This document shows, in pieces, positions 33,871 to 41,108 of a DNA stretch of 64,000 bases. The notes under the pieces were generated by a model that was not told the origin of the DNA, did no database searches, and saw only the letters and a list, made by a program, of their open reading frames with translations. Positions within the stretch are counted from its first letter, which is position 1, and the number at the start of each line of letters is the position of its first letter. The stretch spans positions 404,823-468,822 of the forward strand of contig NZ_JACIBY010000005.1 in the NCBI RefSeq assembly GCF_014195535.1, given 5' to 3'. This DNA comes from Runella defluvii. GTDB taxonomy: Bacteria > Bacteroidota > Bacteroidia > Cytophagales > Spirosomataceae. Position numbers and translations under genes: made by a program.

Positions 33871-35352
33871 ATGAAAATTGTTCGTTCCACGCTCTTTGTG
33901 GTACTCATGGCCTTTGTTGTCACCTCTTGTAAGGACAAAGTGCAAGATGTGTCCCCTGGCGATGGTACTGCCGAAACGGCCAATCCCGACTGGACGACCG
34001 AGTCGCACAGTGGCGATGGCACCCCCAACTATGACATTGTCTTTCCACAAAGTCAGGTTAATACCCTCGAAATTACAATGACGGCGGCCGATTGGACGGC
34101 CATCAAAACCGACATGCAGACCCTGACGGGAACTGCTTTTGGTGCACGTGGCAGTAGTAGCACACAAGGAGGAGGAGGAGCACCTGCGGGAGGAACTCCC
34201 CCTAACGGAGGAACGATGCCTGGTGGAAATGGGAATGCAGCGGGGGGCGGAGCGCTTGACTTGATTGGTGGCGACCCTATCTACGTAGCAACTACATTGA
34301 AGTTTAACGGTAAAACCTGGAACAAAGTAGGACTTCGCCTCAAAGGCAACTCCAGCCTTTCTTCGATTTGGGGAGCAGGGATTTATAAACTTCCTTTTCG
34401 ACTAAAATTGGATGAATTTGAAGACAAATATCCAGAGATTGATAACCAACGCTTGTACGGTTTCAAAGAGCTCTCCATGTCACCCGCGTATGCCGATAAC
34501 TCACTTATTCGGGAAAAAGTAGTGGCCGATATTTTTCGCATGGGAGGAGTAGCTACCGCTCGTACGGCCTTCTATAAAGTGTATATCAACTTTGGCGAAG
34601 GAGCCAAGTACTGTGGCGTATATACCATGGTAGAAATCATTGACGACACGATGGTAAAAGACCAGTTTGGAGAAAAGAAAGGGAATATTTACAAGCCAGA
34701 ATCGACATTTCAGTCGTTTGTTCAATCACAATTTGAAAAGAAAAATAACGAAACAACCCCTGATTACAGCGATGTGCAAGCGTTTGTGACGGCCCTCAAC
34801 AGCACCGACCGCACCACCAACGCCGCACAGTGGCGCGCCAATCTCGAAAAAACCTTCAACGTGGATAATTATTTGAAGTACTTGGCCATCAACAACACCA
34901 TTGTCAACTGGGATTCGTATGGAGCGATGGCGCACAATTATTACCTGTACAACTCGCCGACGAACAAATTGACGTGGATTCCGTGGGACCACAATATGTC
35001 GATGACTAGCTCATCAACGGGCGGAGGAATGAGCCGTTCGGCCGTGTCGTTGGCCATGACCGAAGTAGGGACGGGTTGGCCACTCATTCGCAACGTCGCC
35101 GCTGACCCCGTTTATTACGCCAAATACAAACAGTACGTGCGTTCGTTTGCCGATAATGTTTTCACCACTGCCAAAATGAACGAGTTGTTTGAAAAATACA
35201 CAACGCTTATCACGCCCTACGTAACAGGTACTGAAAAAGAGGTGTCGCCTTACACCAACCTCACAAATACGGCCGCATTCACGGCATCGTTGGCTGAACT
35301 CAAACAACACGTTGTCACTCGAAACCAAGCAGTTAATACTTTCCTTAAATAA
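33871..35352 (+). CDS. CotH kinase family lipoprotein, second copy
   Basis: The ~493-residue paralogue of the preceding gene is a predicted lipoprotein (MKIVRSTLFVVLMAFVVTSC, lipobox VTSC); a TTG start at 33832 is rejected. It keeps the kinase motifs: LRLKGNSS, INFGEGAKYCGVYTMVEIIDD, NWDSYGAMAHN (Asp348) and WIPWDHNMSM (Asp373). A Gly/Asn/Pro-rich linker (GGGGAPAGGTPPNGG) follows the first beta segment. The two copies differ in anchoring: the first is soluble or exported, this one is lipid-anchored. They may therefore act at different places or on different substrates. The next gene starts 8 bases after its stop. Confidence 0.9.
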   Translation: MKIVRSTLFVVLMAFVVTSCKDKVQDVSPGDGTAETANPDWTTESHSGDGTPNYDIVFPQSQVNTLEITMTAADWTAIKTDMQTLTGTAFGARGSSSTQGGGGAPAGGTPPNGGTMPGGNGNAAGGGALDLIGGDPIYVATTLKFNGKTWNKVGLRLKGNSSLSSIWGAGIYKLPFRLKLDEFEDKYPEIDNQRLYGFKELSMSPAYADNSLIREKVVADIFRMGGVATARTAFYKVYINFGEGAKYCGVYTMVEIIDDTMVKDQFGEKKGNIYKPESTFQSFVQSQFEKKNNETTPDYSDVQAFVTALNSTDRTTNAAQWRANLEKTFNVDNYLKYLAINNTIVNWDSYGAMAHNYYLYNSPTNKLTWIPWDHNMSMTSSSTGGGMSRSAVSLAMTEVGTGWPLIRNVAADPVYYAKYKQYVRSFADNVFTTAKMNELFEKYTTLITPYVTGTEKEVSPYTNLTNTAAFTASLAELKQHVVTRNQAVNTFLK

Positions 35353-35359
35353 AAAGTAT

Positions 35360-35842
35360 ATGTCGAACAGTAGCATCTTTGTGGCCTTATTGAGCATATC
35401 CGTTGGTTGGGCACAAAGCAAAAAGGAAGTAAAAAAGTACGACATTGTTTCTACCACCGAAACCATCGTCGAAGTCGTTGATGGAAAGGAAGTTACCCGA
35501 AATGATTCGTACAAAAAATTTGACAAAGATGGCAACGTCATCGAAGAAGTGAAGTACGACAACTACGGAAAAGTGGAAGAACGTATCGTGCGGATTTTTG
35601 ACAAATTCGATAATAAAACGCAAGAAATTACCTTCGATGCGACCAATCACCAACTCAAACGAGAAGTCTATAAATACAACGAACTAGGCGAAAAAGTCGA
35701 AGAGTCAGAATTCAATTCAAAAAATCAACTGGTTAGTCGTGCGGTTTTTGTTACCGACCGACGTGGCCTCAAATCGGAAAAGAAAACCTATGACAGCAAG
35801 GGCAAGCTCATTCAGACTAAAAAATACCGCTACGACGACTGA
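35360..35842 (+). CDS. Small exported repeat protein in the CotH/VTC locus
   Basis: The ~160-residue product starts MSNSSIFVALLSISVGWAQ, a short signal peptide with little positive charge. The remainder consists of degenerate repeats of the form Y(x)2-3G(x)3-4E/K (KFDKDGNVIEEVKYDNYGKVE, YKYNELGEKVEESEFNSKN, TYDSKGKLIQTKKYRYDD), similar to the toxin-antidote/RHS-like or MORN-type beta repeats of many Bacteroidota exported proteins. Function is unknown. It lies 8 bases after the second CotH and overlaps or abuts the VTC gene, so it belongs to the operon and could be a substrate or partner of the kinases. Confidence 0.8.
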   Translation: MSNSSIFVALLSISVGWAQSKKEVKKYDIVSTTETIVEVVDGKEVTRNDSYKKFDKDGNVIEEVKYDNYGKVEERIVRIFDKFDNKTQEITFDATNHQLKREVYKYNELGEKVEESEFNSKNQLVSRAVFVTDRRGLKSEKKTYDSKGKLIQTKKYRYDD

Positions 35843-36626
35843 GGAATTGTTTGAGGGAATCAAACAGCAAGCCAAGGCGTTTGAAGCGATTTCGTTGGCC
35901 GAAATGGACAGCGTAAAGCTGATGAACCGTACCGATGCCAAGTTTGTGATTCCGCTCGGAATGTTCTCGGTTATTCTCTCCGATTTGCTTCCTCATTACC
36001 GTATTTTGGAGGTAAACGGCCTGCGCCTAGCCGACTATGAAACGTTGTATTTTGATACCGACTCCTTGCAACTTTATCACGAACATCAGTCGGGAAGGCT
36101 TAATCGCTACAAGATTCGTCAGCGTAACTACGTGCAGTCAAACCTCATTTTTACGGAAGTTAAATTTAAGAATAATAAAGGGCGTACCATCAAAACACGA
36201 GTGAGCCAACAACAACTTCCTGGCGAAAAGATGGAGGATAATGTTTGTGGTTTCCTACAACGGCAGACGCCGTTTGCTGCCACCGACTTACAGCCCGTTT
36301 TGTGGGTGGACTATACCCGCATGACCCTTGTAAGTAGAACTACTGCCGAACGGCTTACGCTGGATTTAAACCTGACGTTTCGAAACGAAAAGACGGTTAA
36401 AAATTATGCTCCAGTTGTCGTCGCCGAAGTAAAGCAAGAGTCGCTCAAGCACTCGTTTTTTCTGGATCTGATGAAAAAGTATAAACTCAGAGAAGGGTCA
36501 ATTAGTAAATATTGCCTGGGCATTATCAGCCTTTACAACCACGTCAAGTACAATCGGTTTAAATCAAAACTCAATCATTTACACAAACTAGCGCATGCTT
36601 TTTCTGCAAGAACTCACCACGCCTGA
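35790..36626 (+). CDS. VTC-domain polyphosphate polymerase
   Basis: The ~278-residue protein has the VTC catalytic tunnel motifs: EMDSVKLMNRTDAKFVIP, YFDTDSLQLYHEHQSGRLNRYKIRQR, FTEVKFKNNKGRTIKTR, LWVDYTRMTLVSR and VVVAEVKQES. These supply the basic residues and acidic metal ligands that make polyphosphate from ATP in the eukaryotic Vtc4 family. The start is uncertain: ATG 35790 overlaps the previous gene by 53 bases, TTG 35847 and ATG 35904 are alternatives; the last would clip a conserved stretch. It overlaps the DUF4956 gene by 32 bases. VTC plus DUF4956 plus CotH is a recurring bacterial neighbourhood whose product and purpose are not established as far as I know. Confidence 0.9.
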   Translation: MTARASSFRLKNTATTTEELFEGIKQQAKAFEAISLAEMDSVKLMNRTDAKFVIPLGMFSVILSDLLPHYRILEVNGLRLADYETLYFDTDSLQLYHEHQSGRLNRYKIRQRNYVQSNLIFTEVKFKNNKGRTIKTRVSQQQLPGEKMEDNVCGFLQRQTPFAATDLQPVLWVDYTRMTLVSRTTAERLTLDLNLTFRNEKTVKNYAPVVVAEVKQESLKHSFFLDLMKKYKLREGSISKYCLGIISLYNHVKYNRFKSKLNHLHKLAHAFSARTHHA

Positions 36627-37254
36627 TACCTTTGAGTGGTTTAATAAACTACCCGAAAAGTTTTTTGTACGCCTGCTCGTTGATGTGCTCACCACAACGA
36701 TTCTTGTACGTCTGATTTATTACCGTATTTACCGCCGTACCGACTTATTTTTGACGTTTTTTGGCTTCAACTTTGTGATTTTCCTCATCACGTACCTTCT
36801 CAATAAAGTACAGATGTCGATGGGAGCCGCTTTTGGACTTTTCGCGGTCTTCTCAATGTTGCGCTACCGTACCGAGGGACTGTCGGCCAAAGACATGACG
36901 TACTTGTTTATCGTGATTTCGGTGGGGTTGATTTCGGCCATTATCAAAGGTAGTTGGGACGAGTTAGGGCTTGTTAACGGAATGATTTTATTGGTGGTGT
37001 GGCTTTTGGAAGGAAATTTGCTTATCAAAAGAGAGCTGACCAAAAACATCCAATACGACCGCATCGAGCTCATCACGCCCGAGCGTCAAGAAGAGTTATT
37101 GGAAGATTTGCGCGCCCGAACAGGCTTAGCCGTTCACCGCGTAGAAATTCAAACGATGGATTTTTTGAAGGACTCGGCTCTTATCATGATTTTTTATTAC
37201 CAAGGAACGGTAAAAAATCAAGTGCTAAGGGTGGCTCACAATCCGACCGAGTAA
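36595..37254 (+). CDS. DUF4956 membrane protein with repeat-derived C-terminus
   Basis: The 219-residue protein has three to four membrane helices (LVDVLTTTILVRLIYY, LTFFGFNFVIFLITYLL, MGAAFGLFAVFSML, YLFIVISVGLISAII, LVNGMILLVVWLL). The DUF4956 hallmark FGLFAVFSMLRYRTEGLSAKDM is followed by a soluble C-terminal domain (DRIELITPERQEELLEDLRARTG). It nearly always accompanies VTC polymerases and may move or receive polyphosphate at the membrane. The last ten residues (VLRVAHNPTE) are encoded by a degenerate copy of the dispersed palindrome family, which also supplies the stop codon. The ancestral C-terminus therefore probably ended near YYQGTVKNQ. Confidence 0.9.
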   Translation: MLFLQELTTPDTFEWFNKLPEKFFVRLLVDVLTTTILVRLIYYRIYRRTDLFLTFFGFNFVIFLITYLLNKVQMSMGAAFGLFAVFSMLRYRTEGLSAKDMTYLFIVISVGLISAIIKGSWDELGLVNGMILLVVWLLEGNLLIKRELTKNIQYDRIELITPERQEELLEDLRARTGLAVHRVEIQTMDFLKDSALIMIFYYQGTVKNQVLRVAHNPTE

Positions 37255-37337
37255 ATCGTGACAAGGGTTGCTCACAACCCGCTCGAAGACGAACAAAGAG
37301 CAAGAGGCAAAACTAAAAACAGGAAACCGTCAAAAAA
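37222..37337 (+). repeat. Palindromic repeats at the DUF4956/DUF2490 junction
   Basis: A degenerate palindrome (GGGTGGCTCACAATCC, ~37230-37245) lies inside the end of the DUF4956 frame. A perfect one (GGGTTGCTCACAACCC, 37265-37280) lies in the leader of the DUF2490 gene. From 37265 to the ATG the sequence parallels the leader at 10004-10080, including GAACAAAGA and AACAGGAAAC. Confidence 0.82.
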
Positions 37338-37997
37338 ATGAAAAAAATAGCAATCGCAGCCTTCGTATGTTTACCGTTTTTGGGGCAAGCCCAAGCAACG
37401 GACATTGGTTTGTGGTCGGGCGTGGGGGTGGAGAAAAAAATCACCAAATCGCTTTCAGTGAGTGTAAATACACAGTTCCGTTTTACCGATAACGTTTCCA
37501 TCTTACGGGCATACCTGGGCGAAGCTGGCGTGTCGTACAAACTTAACAAGCGCTGGGAAGTAAGCGGATATTACCGTTTTATAGGTCGTCGGAAGAAAAA
37601 TGACGATAAAACAGGCTACGAATACCGTCCTTACCACCGTTTTTATGCCGATATTGCTTACGACCGTAAAATCTGGAAGTTGAAATTTGATTATCGTTTG
37701 CGGTACCAAAACCAGTTTATGGACGACGACAGCGGCCTCGAAAACGACAAAAGCTATGTGCGTAACAAATTTGAAGTATCTTATCCCAACAAATCGCGCT
37801 TCACCCCCTACGTTTCGACCGACTTTTTTTATCAGCTAGGCGGCGTTGGATTTGATCAAATGCGAAACAAAGGCGGGATTGAGTTTGCCATCAATAAACG
37901 TAACAAAATTGATGTTTCAGGCTTTACGGATTACCGACTTCAAGGTAGCCAAGAGAATCGTTTTTTAATTGGTGTTTCGTATAAGTTGAAGCTCTGA
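37338..37997 (+). CDS. DUF2490 outer-membrane protein of the polyphosphate locus
   Basis: The 219-residue protein has a signal peptide (MKKIAIAAFVCLPFLG, cut near QAQA). Amphipathic strands with the DUF2490 layout follow: DIGLWSGVGVEKKITKSLSV, RWEVSGYYRFIGRRKK, YRPYHRFYADIAYDRKIWKLKFDYRLRYQNQF, NKFEVSYPNKSRFTPYVSTDFFY, ENRFLIGVSYKLKL. It is probably a 12- to 14-stranded outer-membrane barrel. It lies 83 bases after DUF4956 on the same strand, with a repeat-derived leader carrying an AGGAAAC Shine-Dalgarno-like stretch. A second DUF2490 protein is next to the phosphate transporter at 52.4-54.7 kb. Confidence 0.88.
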   Translation: MKKIAIAAFVCLPFLGQAQATDIGLWSGVGVEKKITKSLSVSVNTQFRFTDNVSILRAYLGEAGVSYKLNKRWEVSGYYRFIGRRKKNDDKTGYEYRPYHRFYADIAYDRKIWKLKFDYRLRYQNQFMDDDSGLENDKSYVRNKFEVSYPNKSRFTPYVSTDFFYQLGGVGFDQMRNKGGIEFAINKRNKIDVSGFTDYRLQGSQENRFLIGVSYKLKL

Positions 37998-38003
37998 TTT
38001 TTG

Positions 38004-38762
38004 TCAACTTTTAACCACTGCTAACCGTTCCATTAAGGATTTGTGCTTTCCTTCAGGTATTTGAACCTCTTCATTCTTTAAAAAAAGTTTATTTGTTTCA
38101 ATTTTAGAGAGTTGGTGTAAGTTAATGACGACAGAGCGTGACAGTTTGTAAAAGTAAAATGGAAGTTCGCGTAGGATGTTTCCCATAGGTGATGAAACAA
38201 ATATGAAGCTATACGTCTTTTGTGGATATATGTCTCCAAAATATTCTCTGGAGAGATACAGCCTAGAATAATTACCGCTTGCTTCAATATATAAAATCTC
38301 TTTTATTTTTACACCGATGTGCCCTTTATCAGCTGGAAGAAATAAATATTCCAGCTGGTTTTGTTGAGGAGATGGAAGATTACCTGCGTTGAAATTATGA
38401 AGCGCTATTTCTATTTGTACTACTAATTCATTCATCCGCAGTGGCTTTTCAAAAAAAGCAGCCGGATGGGTCTTTTTTATACTTTCTCTGAGTTCAAGAG
38501 GTGTATGTCCAGTCATATAAATAATTGGAATCCAGTTGATTTTCAATAGCTCCAAAGCCGTGGTAATTCCGTCTTCTGGGCCATCTAATTCGATGTCAAT
38601 CAAGGCAATATCAACAAAGTTTTGTTGGATGATTTTGACAGCTTCTTTTAAATTTTTTGCAGCTCCCAACACCGTTATCCCTGCTTTTTGAAGGCTTTGT
38701 TTGATATTTTCGGCAAAAAATGGGTCGTCTTCTACGAGAAGGAGATTTGTTCCTAGTTCCAT
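38004..38762 (-). CDS. LytTR-family response regulator of the second locus
   Basis: The ~252-residue regulator has a receiver domain (LLLVEDDPFF with D12/D13, phospho-acceptor D56 in IALIDIELDG, Thr in IIYMTGHTP, Lys in FFEKPL). A C-terminal LytTR DNA-binding domain follows (ILYIEASGNYSRLYLS, FYKLSRSVVINLHQLSKIE). The frame runs back to 38867 inside the kinase gene, but the ATG at 38762 gives the standard receiver start and lies 17 bases after the kinase stop. It is the likely partner of that kinase. Likely targets are this locus and the divergent LytTR/giant-protein operon; no direct repeats were confirmed. Confidence 0.93.
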   Translation of the reverse strand: MELGTNLLLVEDDPFFAENIKQSLQKAGITVLGAAKNLKEAVKIIQQNFVDIALIDIELDGPEDGITTALELLKINWIPIIYMTGHTPLELRESIKKTHPAAFFEKPLRMNELVVQIEIALHNFNAGNLPSPQQNQLEYLFLPADKGHIGVKIKEILYIEASGNYSRLYLSREYFGDIYPQKTYSFIFVSSPMGNILRELPFYFYKLSRSVVINLHQLSKIETNKLFLKNEEVQIPEGKHKSLMERLAVVKS

Positions 38763-38778
38763 AATTTCAATAAGTCTA

Positions 38779-40500
38779 TTAGCTTTTTGACGTGATTTTT
38801 GGTTTGACTGTGCAGTCAAAAGACAAATCAAAACGGCAACCTCCATCCTGTTTGAATGTTGCATCACCGTTTAATGTATCCGTCATAAGTCTGATAAGTT
38901 GCATACCAAACTCCCCCTTTTTGTGATCAGTAACAAAGCCAGGGCCATTGTCTAAAAATGTAAATGAAATAATACCAGCCTTCAAAGTACATCGAACTAT
39001 AAGTGAAGGTGCAGGATTATTCTTAAAGGCGTATTTACAGGCATTGGTAGTGAGTTCGTTGACAATTAGTCCCAGCGGAATGGACTTGTCGGTATGCAAT
39101 CCAATATCCTGTATTTCATAAATGGGACGAATTGAATCAAAATGATAACTCCTTAATACACTTTGAATTAAATCTGGAAGGTAATGTAAAAGATGAATCT
39201 CCACCAAATTATCTCCTTGGTACAACCGGTGGTGAGCCATTAACATGGCTTCTATTCTCATCAAACTTTCTTCCATGGTTTCAATGGCAACGGGGTCAGT
39301 CAATTGATAAATTTGCAAATTTAATAAAGACGAAACGGATTGTAAGTTATTCTTTGTTCGATGACTTTGCTCTTGAACAAGCAAGGCATTCACCTTACTT
39401 ATTTTTTGATATTTTATAAATAACCGATAAAAGAGAATACCAGCTATAACTGCCCCCAAGAATAAGGCGAGAACAACTATACTAAGTTTTTTCTGCAACG
39501 CCATTTCTTTTTGTTCTGCAATAAACTGCGCTTGTTTCTTTTCGTGTTCATCCAGCAAAATCAAATTTTGAATCGCCTGATTAACCTGACTGTCAAAGTT
39601 TTTTATTGTCAATTCTTGACTTTTCTTTTGATACCCAAAAGCCTTTTCCCATTGTTTAGTTTGTTCATAATAACTACCATACACATTCGTCAACAGTTCA
39701 TGCAGGGCGGGATTCGAAACACTTCCAGCTAAAGAAGATGCCTTATCTAGCCACGGTTTGGCCAATGAAGGCTTGTTTTGTTTCAATAAATCTTCCCCAA
39801 TACCTGCATAAAGGCTCATAATATTATTTAACAATTTTGCTTTGGTGTACACGTCTAGTGCTTTTTGCTGATACTCACTGCTTTTGTCTGGTTTGTTTTT
39901 CAATTTCCATAAGCCGATTAAAAAACCGTAAGCATCTCCAATGTCAAGGGGATTATTGATCATTTTTGCCACTTTGAGACGCTGATTCGCATAGTAAATA
40001 GCGCTATCTAATGAGCCTATAGATTTAGAGTAAGGGAGTGGTTGGCTAAGTTTCCAAGTCTCTACATGAAAATGACTTAATAATTTATTGGCTTCCATTT
40101 GGCTGCGTAGTGATTTGCTTGCCCGGAAGTTGAGATAGGCTACATATTTATAGTGCAAGGCGGTAGCCGAAAGTGTCGAATAGATGGGGAACCCGGTCAT
40201 TTGTATATATATTTTCCCAACATCTTCCGACAACCCCATAGGTTCTCTGATACGAAGTGCTCTTAAGAACCATTGTTGTGCTTTGGTATAATCTTTAAGA
40301 CCAATATACCGTTTCCCCATGATATAGCACATCTCAGCTACTTCTAATGAGTCCCCTTTTTTCCTAACGACTTCGTATTCTTTTTTGGTTTCGAGCAATC
40401 GTTCATAGGGGTTTTTAGTGCTTTGCGCCATTAAGTACGAAGCCGAGCATTGGCAAAAAAAGAGCCAAACCAGAAAAATTAGGAACTTGATCCGATTCAT
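38779..40500 (-). CDS. TPR-containing sensor histidine kinase (HisKA_2 type)
   Basis: The 573-residue protein starts with an export signal (IKFLIFLVWLFFCQCSASYLMAQ, in part). A periplasmic array of tetratricopeptide repeats follows (residues ~30-330; e.g. AEMCYIMGKRYIGLKDYTKAQQWFLRALRI in blocks), then one membrane helix (LSIVVLALFLGAVIAGILFY). The cytosolic kinase carries the HisKA_2 phospho-acceptor HRTKNNLQSVSSLLNLQ and an HATPase with NELTTNACKYAF, DNGPGF and GMQLIRLM. It lies 17 bases before the LytTR regulator. The ligand for the TPR domain is unknown. The gene is AT-rich like the rest of 38-45.6 kb. Confidence 0.94.
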   Translation of the reverse strand: MNRIKFLIFLVWLFFCQCSASYLMAQSTKNPYERLLETKKEYEVVRKKGDSLEVAEMCYIMGKRYIGLKDYTKAQQWFLRALRIREPMGLSEDVGKIYIQMTGFPIYSTLSATALHYKYVAYLNFRASKSLRSQMEANKLLSHFHVETWKLSQPLPYSKSIGSLDSAIYYANQRLKVAKMINNPLDIGDAYGFLIGLWKLKNKPDKSSEYQQKALDVYTKAKLLNNIMSLYAGIGEDLLKQNKPSLAKPWLDKASSLAGSVSNPALHELLTNVYGSYYEQTKQWEKAFGYQKKSQELTIKNFDSQVNQAIQNLILLDEHEKKQAQFIAEQKEMALQKKLSIVVLALFLGAVIAGILFYRLFIKYQKISKVNALLVQEQSHRTKNNLQSVSSLLNLQIYQLTDPVAIETMEESLMRIEAMLMAHHRLYQGDNLVEIHLLHYLPDLIQSVLRSYHFDSIRPIYEIQDIGLHTDKSIPLGLIVNELTTNACKYAFKNNPAPSLIVRCTLKAGIISFTFLDNGPGFVTDHKKGEFGMQLIRLMTDTLNGDATFKQDGGCRFDLSFDCTVKPKITSKS

Positions 40501-40740
40501 ATCTCAGGAAATTTACTTAATTCTGAATTATTACGTCAAGTAAAATTATCTAATAAATAAAGAATTTTCTTGTGCTTCCTATTTTTTCAGAGGATAAATT
40601 CTTGGTTTCGGCAGGGTCAAACGGAGTTTAAGAAAATTTTTGGTAATAATGTTCCCTATTTTTCTACCTTACTAAACAGTTTTCTTACTTAAGAGAGCTA
40701 ATTATGTCTAAGGTTTACTATTTCAACCCAGTATATCTTA

Positions 40741-41055
40741 ATGATCACTCAACCGAATTCTCAACGCCCCCTTTTCAAAATAGGGACATACCAATTCCCT
40801 CCTGAACAGATAGTTTTATTAGCTGGTGATCGAAATTATACCAAAGCAATATTACTAGACGGTAGTGTTTGGTTAAGTAGTAAAACGCTATCTGTATATG
40901 AAGCCGAAGCTCTAGCACTTGGCTTTATTAGAGCACATAAATCTTTCATTATCAATAAAATACATATCAAAAAGATAACGAACAACTATGTACTGTTAGA
41001 CCACTACCTGGCTCCTATTCCATTATCCAGAAGGAGGCGAAGCAAATTTAAGTGA
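40741..41055 (+). CDS. Single-domain LytTR DNA-binding protein
   Basis: The 104-residue protein is nearly all LytTR domain (QIVLLAGDRNYTKAILLDGS, LALGFIRAHKSFIINKIHIKKI, YVLLDHYLAPIPLSRRRRSKFK) without a receiver. It should bind DNA without phosphorylation control, or compete with the full-length regulator at 38004. It is divergent from the kinase/regulator pair and shares its final bases with the GTG of an extended frame of the giant exported protein, so the two are a transcriptional unit. The 240-base gap upstream (40501-40740) is AT-rich and must hold both divergent promoters; I see no clear TAnnTTTG there. Confidence 0.88.
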   Translation: MITQPNSQRPLFKIGTYQFPPEQIVLLAGDRNYTKAILLDGSVWLSSKTLSVYEAEALALGFIRAHKSFIINKIHIKKITNNYVLLDHYLAPIPLSRRRRSKFK

Positions 41056-41108
41056 AGAAATCAACTTTTCTGAATTATTTAATCAACATCCTCTCCCCTT
41101 CAAAAACA

